From: Bacillota bacterium
GTDB lineage: Bacteria; Bacillota; Dethiobacteria; DTU022; UBA8154
DNA length: 54,385 bases
Direction of reading: 5' to 3'
Assembly: GCA_030656575.1 (NCBI GenBank)
Contig: JAUSPO010000158.1
Span: forward strand, 1-54,385
The notes below the pieces were generated by a model, which was not told the DNA's origin, ran no database searches, and was given only the letters and a program-made list of their open reading frames with translations. Shown here piece after piece: positions 16,132-24,561 of this stretch; the stretch's first letter is position 1, and each line of letters starts with the position of its first letter. The position numbers and the translations under genes are program-made.

Positions 16132-17463
16132 TTAAAATACGGCAGGGAAAAATCTTCCCCCGAAGAAGATAAGAGCTGCCAGAAGAGTAAGCGCTATATT
16201 AAAAAGTTGCCCAACTATGTATAAATATACCGGTTTTCCTCCTTTTCCTAACTCCAGCAGCTTGCGAAAATTCGTCTCAAGTCCTATAGAAACAAATGCC
16301 AGGCAGAAAAACCAGCCGCGCAGTCCTTTTGTGCTTTTAAGTACTGCATCCACTTCTTCAGCACCGAGGTAAGGAATGAGCACGAAGGAAAAGATAGCCG
16401 ACGCCAGGACAAAGCCCAGAATGAATTTAGGGAATCTATTCCATATTTCCAGGATGGATGGTTTTTTGTCAAGAGCTTTCCTCTCCACCCGGGTAACCCA
16501 ATACAGGGATAGGAAAAAGGCGATTATTCCTATAAGCACGTTCTGAATCATCTTAATGACAGCTGCTACTTCCATGGCTCTTTCACCGAGCATCGATCCA
16601 GCAACAACGACGGCACCTGTGGAGTCAACGGTTCCGCCAATTAACGCTCCCCCCACTATCTCTCCCAGGCCAGCAAGCTTGATCAGGTACGGCAAGCCAA
16701 TCATCATCAGGACTGTAAAAATTAAAGAGATGGAAATCGCATAGCTGATTTCTTCTTTTTTTGCTCTTGTTGCAGAACCTGCTGCAATAGCTGCCGAAAC
16801 GCCGCAGACTGATGTGGCGGCACTAATCGTTGCTACCAGCGACTTGCTGGGGATCTTAAAGACTTTTATTCCTAGTAATAACATTGTAATAAAGACTATG
16901 GGTGTTACAAGCCATGCAACTCCCAATCCATATGTACCCAGAGTCATGATACGGTTAAAAAGAATTTCTGCCCCGAGCAGGACCAGCCCCGTTTTGATAA
17001 ATAGTTCTGTTCTGGTCGTTTCCGACAACCATTTTGGCCTTCCTGCTGTATTACTGATTATCAGGCCGATAATCAGTGCCCAGATGACATTATCCAACTG
17101 GTACTTTGCGAAGATGGCCTGCTTTCCCAGTAAAAAAGCAAGTAAGGATAGGGCAAAAAGAAAGGGAAAGCCGAGCAGATATTCTTTAGCCTTTTGTTTC
17201 ATAACTGCTGCAGCAAAAAAAGTAATCAGTGCAAGGCCGCAGAAAAGGAGCAAAAAATGCCATCCTGTTGATGTTGAAAAAGCCTCGAGGGGATTCCCGC
17301 TCCAACCGCCTGGTGCCGGTATTTTACCGATAAGCTTAAATATTGAAGCTAAAATAATTAATGCAGCCAACCACACTGTCCACCAGTCTTCTGTTTTCCA
17401 CAAGGGTGACCAATCCACGGCAAATCCTTTCTTTGCCGTTTTACTTTCAACCAGATCTTTCAT
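16132..17463 (-). CDS. YeiH/UPF0324-type putative sulfate (sulfur anion) exporter
   Basis: 443 residues, about 11 membrane segments, PSE (putative sulfate exporter) family. Family-typical stretches are VIWALIIGLIISNT, LFIKTGLVLLGAEILFNRI, the conserved ISAATSVCGVSAAIAAG, and GALIGGTVDSTGAVVVAGSMLGERAMEVAAVIKMIQN. Related proteins (TauZ, YeiH) are thought to export sulfate or sulfite; transport has seldom been tested. GGGAGG lies 5-10 bases before the ATG. It is alone on the minus strand, but the comA/comB genes, which consume sulfite, lie 3 kb away in the same insert. A role in sulfite/sulfate balance is a guess from that. Confidence 0.88.
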   Translation of the reverse strand: MKDLVESKTAKKGFAVDWSPLWKTEDWWTVWLAALIILASIFKLIGKIPAPGGWSGNPLEAFSTSTGWHFLLLFCGLALITFFAAAVMKQKAKEYLLGFPFLFALSLLAFLLGKQAIFAKYQLDNVIWALIIGLIISNTAGRPKWLSETTRTELFIKTGLVLLGAEILFNRIMTLGTYGLGVAWLVTPIVFITMLLLGIKVFKIPSKSLVATISAATSVCGVSAAIAAGSATRAKKEEISYAISISLIFTVLMMIGLPYLIKLAGLGEIVGGALIGGTVDSTGAVVVAGSMLGERAMEVAAVIKMIQNVLIGIIAFFLSLYWVTRVERKALDKKPSILEIWNRFPKFILGFVLASAIFSFVLIPYLGAEEVDAVLKSTKGLRGWFFCLAFVSIGLETNFRKLLELGKGGKPVYLYIVGQLFNIALTLLAALIFFGGRFFPAVF

Positions 17464-17631
17464 TTACTAACCTCCCATAAAATTTTCGAGACAATTCCTT
17501 TTATTTTATGGGTTAGCGAATGTAAAGGTGAGAGTAACTTAGTAAAATAAAATAATAAGTGTAGAAGTGTAGAAGTGAGGAAAAAGAAAGTGTTTATCTT
17601 GTACTTCCAAAAGAAGGATATTTATGTTGTG

Positions 17632-17641
17632 TTGTCGAAAA
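17632..17641 (+). promoter_or_regulatory. Spo0A-box-like site upstream of the GGDEF gene
   Basis: TTGTCGAAAA contains the full 7-base 0A-box core TGTCGAA and flanking matches. It is 65 bases before the diguanylate cyclase start. A 7-mer is expected several times by chance in 54 kb, so this is only a candidate. The remaining intergenic sequence (17464-17705) holds a short direct repeat GTGTAGAA and nothing else recognised. Confidence 0.35.
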
Positions 17642-17705
17642 TATTCTGTAATCTTTTTATTTTGGCAGAAACCGTGCAGATGTCTGAAAAAAGGCAGGAA
17701 AGTCT

Positions 17706-18674
17706 ATGTTTATACTCGGATATTTCAACAAATTAATAACATTTTGCAGGAGAAACATCAGGGAAAGCATAGAGTTCAGCTTGAAGAACAAAGAATTATT
17801 ATATTTAAAAAAAGTGACAATAATTGCTATTTCAATATATATACTGCTAAATATTTTTTTACTGGTTCCGTATTTCTCATTAATATCACTTTTTGTAATC
17901 TTCTCACTAACATCTTTTTATGCCCTTATAATATCAAATTTCTTTGGTTACCTGGGACTGGTGGTAATAATACTAGCCAAAAGTTTTTTAATCGTCTTGT
18001 CTTTTTTTCACTGGGAGACGATAAATCAATATTATAATCTTTCGTGGCAGCATGAGGTATATGCTCGTCAATTCAGTGAGGAGCTGTATTTAGTTTTTCT
18101 GATATCATCATTATTTATTATTTTGGGATCGTTTTTTGTTTCTATATCGGTAGAAAAAGAACGTAGGAGAAGAAAAGAATTAGAAGAATTATCAGTGTTG
18201 GATGGATTAACAGAAATCTATAATCATAGATATTTTCATCAGAAATTGGATGAAGAGATCGCCCGTTATCAGAGGAATAAAAGTAATGTAAGTCTGATGA
18301 TGATTGATATTGATAGATTTAAGCAATACAATGATACTTATGGCCATAGATCCGGAGATATTCTGCTTAAAAAATGTGCCCAATTTTTTAAAGGGATGGT
18401 CCGTATAGATGATATTGTTTGTAGATATGGTGGTGATGAATTTGCAATTATTCTGCCTGGAAAAAATGAAAAAGAAGTTAGTGCTGTTGCAAACAGAATC
18501 AAAAATGCTTTTCGGTTTCAAAATGGCTGGTTAGATGTTACGCTTTCCATAGGATTTTCTGTCTATCCTAATATATCTAAAGACAAAGAATCTCTTATCC
18601 TTCATGCAGACAAGGCTTTATATAAAGCGAAACAGATGGGGAGAGATAAAGTTCAATCTTCAAAAGATATTTAA
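17706..18674 (+). CDS. Membrane-bound diguanylate cyclase (GGDEF)
   Basis: 322 residues. Three to four membrane segments lie in residues 37-145 (VTIIAISIYILLNIFLLVPYFS and following), then a short charged helix KERRRRKELEEL. The cytosolic GGDEF domain spans residues 160-318: LSVLDGLTEIYNHRYF, MMIDIDRFKQYNDTYGH, and the intact active site GGDEF at 242-246. An RxxD inhibitory site (RIDD) is five residues upstream. It should make c-di-GMP from GTP with product inhibition. There is no known sensor domain apart from the membrane part. The following gene is an orphan solute-binding lipoprotein 34 bases downstream, probably in the same transcript. The ribosome site is weak (AGGAAAG). The gene is AT-richer than its neighbours. 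Confidence 0.92.
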   Translation: MFILGYFNKLITFCRRNIRESIEFSLKNKELLYLKKVTIIAISIYILLNIFLLVPYFSLISLFVIFSLTSFYALIISNFFGYLGLVVIILAKSFLIVLSFFHWETINQYYNLSWQHEVYARQFSEELYLVFLISSLFIILGSFFVSISVEKERRRRKELEELSVLDGLTEIYNHRYFHQKLDEEIARYQRNKSNVSLMMIDIDRFKQYNDTYGHRSGDILLKKCAQFFKGMVRIDDIVCRYGGDEFAIILPGKNEKEVSAVANRIKNAFRFQNGWLDVTLSIGFSVYPNISKDKESLILHADKALYKAKQMGRDKVQSSKDI

Positions 18675-18708
18675 AGTATCCTTAACATAATAGAGGGATG
18701 ATTTATTT

Positions 18709-19935
18709 ATGTTTAAAAAATGCAGCTTTATTCTGTTTGTACTTATCGTTTGTTTTTCCATTACCGCAGGATGTGCTGACCATGGTCGGGAAACGTATAA
18801 GATAGACCCCTTAAAAGAAAAAATAATAATTGGCCAAGTTGTATCACTAACAGGACAATTAGCTTTTGGGGTGAGTGTTTCAAGTGGGCCTGTTTATGAT
18901 ATGTGGGTCGAAGATGTAAACAATCAGGGGGGTATATTTGTAAAAGAATATGGTAAAAAATTACCAATTGAATATATAAAGTACGATGACAAATCTGATG
19001 CTGACACAATGGAAAAATTGCTGAGTAAATTAATTCTCGAAGATAAAGTTGATTTCTTACTCCCCCCCTGGGGAACTACTTTCCTCTATACAGCAGCTGC
19101 TATTGCAAATAAACATGAATATATCTTAATCGGAGGCGCTGGTGGGGCTATTGAGCTAAAAGAAGCTGTTGCAGATATGAAATATTTTTTTTCTACTTTA
19201 AATCATGCTGATACTCAAATGCCGGTTTTAGTAGATATTTTAGAAGAATTAGCAATTAAATCAGTAACAATAAGTTTTGTACAAGATTTACATGGAGTCG
19301 AATATGCCGGAACTTTAGTCCCAGAACTTTTAGCCAGAGGAATTGATGTAAAAATTGTCAAGGGGCATCCGGAAGGAACACAGGATTTTGTTCCCCTTTT
19401 AAACCAAGCAAAGGGGTATAATTCAGAAGCATTTCTTGCATTTGTCTATCCAGGCGATGCTATGAATATTGTAACCCAATCAATTGAGAATAACTTCAAT
19501 TTTGATGTTTTTCTCCTAAGCGTATGCCCAATTTTTGGATTTTTTAGGGATGTGCTAGGTGCAGAAGCAGTTGAAGGAATCATGGGCACAGGTGCATGGA
19601 ACACTAAGAGCTTGTTTTGTGCAGGGGATTTTTATGAAAAATATGTAAGGTACTTCGGCGAAGAACCGGATTTTTGGGGATCCCTGGTTTATTATGCATC
19701 ACTGGAACACCTTCAACAGGCAATTGAAGAGGCAGGCACGCTAGACCAAAGAGCAATTAGAGATATTTTAGCAACAAGAATATATGACACTTGTATTGGA
19801 CCATTTTCCTATGATAATGGCACGTTCATAGGACATTTAGGCCAAATAGGCCAATGGCAAAACGGGATATTTGAAGTAATAGATCCTGGAAGTAATCGCA
19901 CTGCAGCTCCTAAGATTAAACCAAAATGGATGTAA
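18709..19935 (+). CDS. Branched-chain amino acid-type solute-binding lipoprotein (orphan)
   Basis: 408 residues. The signal peptide ends in TAGC with the lipidated Cys at residue 22, so it is tethered outside the membrane. The mature protein is a type I periplasmic-binding fold of the LivK/Peripla_BP_6 class: IIIGQVVSLTGQLAFGVS at the start of domain 1, NNQGGI, DKSDADTMEKLLSKLI, and PEGTQDFVPLLNQAKGYNSEAFLAFVYPGDA. No permease or ATPase genes of the Liv/Urt type follow, so uptake is not its evident job. With the cyclase just upstream, it may act as a ligand sensor; that is inference. The ligand is unknown. It is the last gene before a change of strand. Confidence 0.88.
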   Translation: MFKKCSFILFVLIVCFSITAGCADHGRETYKIDPLKEKIIIGQVVSLTGQLAFGVSVSSGPVYDMWVEDVNNQGGIFVKEYGKKLPIEYIKYDDKSDADTMEKLLSKLILEDKVDFLLPPWGTTFLYTAAAIANKHEYILIGGAGGAIELKEAVADMKYFFSTLNHADTQMPVLVDILEELAIKSVTISFVQDLHGVEYAGTLVPELLARGIDVKIVKGHPEGTQDFVPLLNQAKGYNSEAFLAFVYPGDAMNIVTQSIENNFNFDVFLLSVCPIFGFFRDVLGAEAVEGIMGTGAWNTKSLFCAGDFYEKYVRYFGEEPDFWGSLVYYASLEHLQQAIEEAGTLDQRAIRDILATRIYDTCIGPFSYDNGTFIGHLGQIGQWQNGIFEVIDPGSNRTAAPKIKPKWM

Positions 19936-20117
19936 GAGTATACTATTTTTTCTTTTCGGAGCGAAATAAATTATGTAAATAGTAACTGTAATTATCATAT
20001 TTATTTAAAGGAAAAACGGGGTCAGACATTAGGAACCACAAAAGGTTAATCACAAAAAGAGAAAAAATAATATTAACAAACATTTATCGACCACCATATT
20101 CCTTAGGTTTGAGTTAT

Positions 20118-20573
20118 TTAGCGCCCAAAGAGCTGGATGATATACAGAAAAAAAGCTGCGATTCCACCTGCCATAAGGGGTCCCACGGGCACTCCTTTTA
20201 GAAACACAATCCCAATAATTGAACCGATCACAAGCCCCAATATCACCTGTGGCTGACTTTCCAGAAGGTTTAGGCCCATCCCGTTCAGCCTTGTTGCTAT
20301 CACGCCTCCTGCAATTGCAAGTAAACCTGGCAGGGAACAAAAGGTCATCAGTACTTCTTTTGTCCCGACCCTGCCTAAGGCCACGGGGACCAGTACAGCT
20401 ATCATCAGAAAGAGCAGGCCCATTTCCACTCCTCTTTCTTCCAACAGGGGGAGCAGGCTTTTAATGTTAAGGATTTGTAAAAGAAGTAACAGACCGGCTG
20501 CCATTGTCAAGGCAGATGATCTGGCAGCCAATCCCAGGATAAAAATGATGAGGATAAAGATAAATCCGTTCAC
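20118..20573 (-). CDS. DUF441 family membrane protein
   Basis: 151 residues, four to five membrane segments, full length for the UPF0756/DUF441 family (YeaL/YtwI-like), whose function is not known. Family features are the first helix FIFILIIFILGLAARSSALTMAAG, the loop LLEERGVEMGLLFLMIAVLVPVA, and the end GVPVGPLMAGGIAAFFLYII. GTG start at 20573, with AAGGGGCGG a few bases upstream. It follows comB by 32 bases on the same strand and is probably the last gene of a comA-comB-DUF441 transcript. Confidence 0.85.
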   Translation of the reverse strand: MNGFIFILIIFILGLAARSSALTMAAGLLLLLQILNIKSLLPLLEERGVEMGLLFLMIAVLVPVALGRVGTKEVLMTFCSLPGLLAIAGGVIATRLNGMGLNLLESQPQVILGLVIGSIIGIVFLKGVPVGPLMAGGIAAFFLYIIQLFGR

Positions 20574-20605
20574 GGGACCGCCCCTTGCAGTATATCGTTA
20601 TCAAT

Positions 20606-21391
20606 TTATATGACGGAAGTACGGGGCATAGAATCTTTAAGATCAGGGATTTCTATCTGTTTAATTGAACCGCTTCTGTATTGGGGCAGTAGTGTCGTGA
20701 TATCTTCCTGACTGCAGTGCTTAATATCCGCTTCAAGTCCTGCCTTGATGAGTCTTTTTCCGTTATCTGTATTCTTTAGAATTTTAAAGATGGTATTATT
20801 GTTTGCGCTGCTTTTTTTGATATTTTCGTAAAAAGCAGCTGCTGTAAATGCCAGGTCAGATATGGATAAGTTATTTTTTTCTACTCTGAGTTCTGCAGCC
20901 AGACGGCCGGCGGTTAAAAAATCTTCCAGGGAGAAGCTCCCTCTCCTTCCAGAGCAGCAGATTATCACATCAGATTTCTGATGGATGATCCATTCCGCGA
21001 CGGCTTTGGCGTTTAGTAAGGCGCAGATAACAACAATACGGGCCTCTTTTAACTTTTTTAAGGTTCTCGTACCGTTTGTAGTGCTTAAGATTATTCCTCT
21101 TCCCTGAAGGTTCCCGTTACAGTAATCAAGAGGGGAGTTTTCTAAATGAAAGTTTTCTATGTATTGGCCTTCTATTTCGCCTCCCAAGAGGTAATCTTCA
21201 TAAGCTTTATTTTTTTTCATGTGCAGTGCTTCTGTTACTGAACCGACAGGGATTATCTCTGGACAGCCATGGCTTAAGGCAGTAATGATGGTACTTGTAG
21301 CCCTGAGCGTATCGATGGCAATGCAGGTTTTCCCTTTCACAGCCTGAACGTTAATTTCCTGGTGAGTAAGAATGATATCCAGATTATACAT
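20606..21391 (-). CDS. comB: 2-phosphosulfolactate phosphatase (ComB)
   Basis: 261 residues, the usual ComB length. ComB removes phosphate from (R)-2-phospho-3-sulfolactate to give (R)-3-sulfolactate; it is Mg-dependent. Family features visible are CIAIDTLRATSTIITAL near the N-terminus (the conserved DxxRATS), GGEIEGQYIENFHLENSPLDY, ILSTTNGTRTL and CCSGRRGSFSLEDFLTAGRLA. It lies 14 bases after comA on the minus strand. The ribosome site is poor (GGCGG), so translation may be coupled. No comC or methanogen-type coenzyme M genes are present, so free sulfolactate is the likely end product, as in Bacillus spores. Confidence 0.93.
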   Translation of the reverse strand: MYNLDIILTHQEINVQAVKGKTCIAIDTLRATSTIITALSHGCPEIIPVGSVTEALHMKKNKAYEDYLLGGEIEGQYIENFHLENSPLDYCNGNLQGRGIILSTTNGTRTLKKLKEARIVVICALLNAKAVAEWIIHQKSDVIICCSGRRGSFSLEDFLTAGRLAAELRVEKNNLSISDLAFTAAAFYENIKKSSANNNTIFKILKNTDNGKRLIKAGLEADIKHCSQEDITTLLPQYRSGSIKQIEIPDLKDSMPRTSVI

Positions 21392-21405
21392 GATGTAATC
21401 CGCCG

Positions 21406-22242
21406 TTAACTTGAGGTTTTTCTTTGATATTGTTCATTTTGTGCCAGTGATAGCCTGAAGGTATCAGCCCTAAGCCCGGCACGGAGAGACTGTAGCGAAA
21501 TAACGTCGTCAGGAATAATATTGCCCAGGTTTACCATGGGGCCAAAGATGCTAATAAAATCAACCTGCTGTTTTTTTAGCGGAGCCTCCCAGATTATATG
21601 CTCCTGTCCGGATAGGGAGAGGAGCAATTTGTTCATTTTTTCCTGCTCTATATTTCCTTCGTTGTTGAAAATGGTAACACCCTTACCAGATTCCCTGGCT
21701 TCGAGGATGACTTTAAAGGCCCCGTCTTCCATGTCTTTTTCAACCTGTTCCGCCATTAGTTCGGGGTAAAAAATTTCACCACTGGTTTTTTTACCTATTT
21801 CCGTCAGGACGGAAAAGCCTGTTTCCACGGCCATTTTTATGGCCTGACTTCTCTGCCGTGAAAGCATTTGTATGGTCCCGTCTGAGATTTCCATGGCAGT
21901 AAATCCCAATTCATGCGCCCGCTTTAGATAAGCTTTAAGTTTTCCCTGTACAATGGCAATTTCTGCAAAAGTGCCCCCCGGATAGGTTTTTATATTAAAA
22001 GAGTTTACCATTTCTATTTTACTTTTAAGGATTGCTGGTTTATAGAGAGCAGAAGAGCCAAAACTTAACTTCCAGAAATCTATGTATTCTGAACACATTT
22101 CAAGAATGTCCAGTGTTTCTCTTAATCCTGTTCCTTTATCCAGAATCATGGTTATACCTTCTGTGCGGGGCTTTTTGCACCCGGCATCCAAGGGAAAATG
22201 AAAATCAAGTTCCCATCCGTTATGTATTGTTTCCTTTTTCAA
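21406..22242 (-). CDS. comA: Phosphosulfolactate synthase (ComA)
   Basis: 278 residues, a TIM-barrel enzyme that adds sulfite to phosphoenolpyruvate to give (R)-2-phospho-3-sulfolactate. Visible signatures are ITMILDKGTGLRETLDILEMCSEYIDFWKLSFGSSALY, KTYPGGTFAEIAIVQGKL, ELGFTAMEISDGTIQM, and VILEARESGKGVTIF. The TTG start at 22242 has AAAGGGGAGAG at the right distance. It is the first gene of the comA-comB operon, divergent from the spoIID-like gene across 177 bases. In Bacillus subtilis the same two steps make sulfolactate, an abundant spore solute. This location among sporulation genes suggests the same role here. Confidence 0.93.
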   Translation of the reverse strand: MKKETIHNGWELDFHFPLDAGCKKPRTEGITMILDKGTGLRETLDILEMCSEYIDFWKLSFGSSALYKPAILKSKIEMVNSFNIKTYPGGTFAEIAIVQGKLKAYLKRAHELGFTAMEISDGTIQMLSRQRSQAIKMAVETGFSVLTEIGKKTSGEIFYPELMAEQVEKDMEDGAFKVILEARESGKGVTIFNNEGNIEQEKMNKLLLSLSGQEHIIWEAPLKKQQVDFISIFGPMVNLGNIIPDDVISLQSLRAGLRADTFRLSLAQNEQYQRKTSS

Positions 22243-22419
22243 AACAGCTCTCCCCTTTGAGAATAATATTTGTTGTTACAATATTTGTTTATCCTATTCA
22301 TTTCATATCGATTAAGTTACTTAAAATCTTCGCTGCAGCTTAATCGGTCTCATGAATTCTGAATAAATTGCCGTTAAGGGCGTACACTAGTTTTTAAAAG
22401 ATGTTAAGGAGAGATGAAC

Positions 22420-23421
22420 TTGTCCGAAAATCGAAAAAACGTAAGAAGATTTGTTCCTTTACTTCTGGTAATTGTCTTACTTGCCGTATATATTGCCAGC
22501 TGCCAGATGAGGAATGCTCGTGTTGACCCACCTACCGATGGCAGTGATGCGCCGGAAATTCCCGAGCAGATTGACAGGGGCGAGAGGCAGGAACCGGTTC
22601 TCACTGTGTTTATTGCCGAGAGGAACACAGTGGTGGAAATGCCCATGGAAGAATATATAGCAGGAGTTGTTGCCGGGGAGATGGATCCAAAATGGCCTGT
22701 TGAGGCACTTGCAGCCCAGGCTATCCTGGCAAGGACATTTACAATGCAGAAAATTGCAGAAACAGGAGGCGTCCCTCATCGCAACGCCCATGCTTCAACT
22801 GATATTGAAGAATTCCAGGCATATAGCGCTGCAGATATCACGGACAGGGTCAGGGAAGCGGTAAGGGTAACGCGTGGGGAGGTGGCCTGCTACGATAATA
22901 ATTTTATCTGGGCATGGTTTAATGCTTTTGCCGGGCCGAGAACCGCACATGCTGATGAAGGACTTGCTTTTGAAGGGGGTAATCCTCCATATATTCATAG
23001 CGTGGAAAGCCCGGGGGAAGAAATAATTCCTGAGGAAGAAGGGTCCTGGGCCGCCAGTTTTACCCTAGACCAGGTCAGAAGAAGTGTAACGGAAATGACC
23101 GGGCAGGATCCCGGTGTCGTGCAGTCGGTTGAGATAGAAGAAACCGGACCTTCAGGACGTGCCGCTTTCTTCAGGGTTAATGACCAGATCATTTCCGGAC
23201 CGGGTCTTCGCTTAAGCCTGGGCAGCACCGAAATGCGTTCTACATTTGTGGAAGAGTTGAATATTGAAGGGGGCAGCCTAAAGATGAATGGAACGGGTTA
23301 TGGGCATGGTGTCGGCCTCTGCCAGTGGGGTGCCCGTGCTATGGCGGAAGAGGGAAATTCCCCCGAGGAAATTGTTCATTATTTTTATAGAGACATAGAT
23401 ATAATTTCTTTATGGGACTGA
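22420..23421 (+). CDS. SpoIID/LytB-domain protein
   Basis: 333 residues from TTG 22420. That start is preferred over ATG 22414 because AAGGAGAG (22406-22413) abuts the ATG but is well placed for the TTG. There is one N-terminal membrane anchor (RRFVPLLLVIVLLAVYIASC), then a SpoIID domain: MPMEEYIAGVVAGEMDPKWPVEALAAQAILARTF with the catalytic Glu region, and near the C-terminus GYGHGVGLCQWGARAMAEEG. SpoIID proteins are lytic transglycosylases for engulfment. The zinc-site segment, usually like DxCTDPxHCQAW, reads HASTDIEEFQAY here, so both Cys and the His are lost. It may be a paralogue rather than SpoIID itself. Its place just before yabP is unusual. Confidence 0.85.
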   Translation: MSENRKNVRRFVPLLLVIVLLAVYIASCQMRNARVDPPTDGSDAPEIPEQIDRGERQEPVLTVFIAERNTVVEMPMEEYIAGVVAGEMDPKWPVEALAAQAILARTFTMQKIAETGGVPHRNAHASTDIEEFQAYSAADITDRVREAVRVTRGEVACYDNNFIWAWFNAFAGPRTAHADEGLAFEGGNPPYIHSVESPGEEIIPEEEGSWAASFTLDQVRRSVTEMTGQDPGVVQSVEIEETGPSGRAAFFRVNDQIISGPGLRLSLGSTEMRSTFVEELNIEGGSLKMNGTGYGHGVGLCQWGARAMAEEGNSPEEIVHYFYRDIDIISLWD

Positions 23422-23484
23422 CGTAAAATCAAGGCATATTTCTGCTGACTTTCCAATATAATGGAACAAAAGGAGAGGTATGCC

Positions 23485-23781
23485 ATGGATGACAAATTCA
23501 ATACTAAACAACAGCGCCACAAGTTAATTGTGGATAACCGCGAGAAAGTTGAGATCTCAGGGGTTCTTAATGTTGATAGCTTCGATGACCAGGAGATTAT
23601 TCTTGAAACTGAGCAGGGACTTTTGGCCATGCGCGGAGAAGACCTTCATATAAATCACCTTAATCTGGAGCAGGGAGAGCTTGTGGTGCAGGGTTATCTC
23701 CTGGAGTTGGTTTATTCGGAGGAAAGGGGCATCCGAAGAAAAGACAGGGGAAAAAGTTTTTTAGAAAGACTTTTTAAATAA
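23485..23781 (+). CDS. yabP: Sporulation protein YabP
   Basis: 98 residues from ATG 23485, chosen over ATG 23461 because AAAGGAGAGG (23468-23477) is well placed for it. The protein starts MDDKFNTKQQRHKLIVDNREKVEISGV and continues DVDSF-like NVDSFDDQEIILETEQGLLAMRGEDLHI, the YabP/YqfC family core, all beta strands. YabP is needed for spore formation and acts with YabQ in the mother cell under sigma-E in Bacillus. yabQ starts directly at its stop codon. Confidence 0.93.
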   Translation: MDDKFNTKQQRHKLIVDNREKVEISGVLNVDSFDDQEIILETEQGLLAMRGEDLHINHLNLEQGELVVQGYLLELVYSEERGIRRKDRGKSFLERLFK

Positions 23782-24240
23782 ATGTTAGGAATACCGACTG
23801 ATCAGCAGTTTATTATTTTTCTGAACTTTGGCTTAATCGGGATTGTCATAGGTTTTGTTTTTGAATTTTTCAGGTCTTTTGGAAAGGTTTTTCATTTCAA
23901 GAGGATGACGGTTTTTTTTGTAGATCTTTTTTTATGTCTGCTGTCAGCTTTTTTTATTTACATTGCCCTTTTTATATGGAACTATGGTGAAGTCAGGTTT
24001 TTTATTTTTTTGGCTCTGACCCTGGGCATTGTCTTGTATTACTTAATTATTAGTCCATATATTTACAAACATTTAATTCTAACTTTTAAATTTATTAGAT
24101 TTATTATTCTAAAAATTATTAAATGGAAGAATGCCTTGCAGGATTTCATAAACAAAAAAAGAATTATTTGTATAAGACATTGTTACAGGTTAAAGAACTA
24201 TTTCCTGAAGGAAAAGGAAAATAAGAATGAAAAAGAATAA
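23782..24240 (+). CDS. yabQ: Sporulation membrane protein YabQ
   Basis: 152 residues with about four membrane segments in the first 100 residues and a basic C-terminal tail rich in Lys and Arg. Start MLGIPTDQQFIIFLNFGLIGIVIGFVFEFFRSF matches the YabQ family, including the conserved FDxFR-like FEFFRSF. YabQ is required for spore cortex formation. The ATG follows the yabP stop without a gap, and the end overlaps divIC by 14 bases, so the three are translationally coupled. AT-rich. Confidence 0.9.
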   Translation: MLGIPTDQQFIIFLNFGLIGIVIGFVFEFFRSFGKVFHFKRMTVFFVDLFLCLLSAFFIYIALFIWNYGEVRFFIFLALTLGIVLYYLIISPYIYKHLILTFKFIRFIILKIIKWKNALQDFINKKRIICIRHCYRLKNYFLKEKENKNEKE

Positions 24241-24544
24241 TAAAATCCTGATTCATCCAGGGAGATCTGGAAACGGTTTTACAAAAATGTTACTTCTAAT
24301 AGTATTTGCTATGTGCATGATCACAGTTCTTTATCTTTTTTGGGGACAAACCAGGGCCTATCTGGTGACCAGAGGAGAGATCAATGAACTTTCATTCGCT
24401 CTTGAGACGTTTCAGGCCGAAAACGAAAGGCTGAAAGAGGAGATCATGCTGCTGCTGCATGATCATGATTACATTGAAATTCAGGCCCGAAAGCATCTGG
24501 GAATGGTTCGTCCGGGAGAAATAATTTTTTTCGTAGGGGAATAG
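24227..24544 (+). CDS. divIC: Septum formation initiator DivIC/FtsB family
   Basis: 105 residues. A short basic cytosolic end is followed by one membrane helix (about residues 20-38, MLLLIVFAMCMITVLYLFW), then a coiled coil (about 47-75, GEINELSFALETFQAENERLKEEI) and the family's C-terminal motif DHDYIEIQARKHLGMVRPGE. DivIC works with FtsL and DivIB/FtsQ in the division complex. The position after yabQ and before yabR matches Bacillus. A good sigma-A promoter for yabR begins 18 bases after its stop. Confidence 0.94.
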   Translation: MKKNNKILIHPGRSGNGFTKMLLLIVFAMCMITVLYLFWGQTRAYLVTRGEINELSFALETFQAENERLKEEIMLLLHDHDYIEIQARKHLGMVRPGEIIFFVGE

Positions 24545-24561
24545 GATCTAAAATTACTCTC

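Noticed and set aside
17624-18037. A 137-codon frame overlapping the start of the GGDEF gene
   Set aside because: The overlapping frame encodes the membrane part of a recognisable cyclase; this one is low-complexity and rich in Cys, Phe and Asn with no ribosome site.
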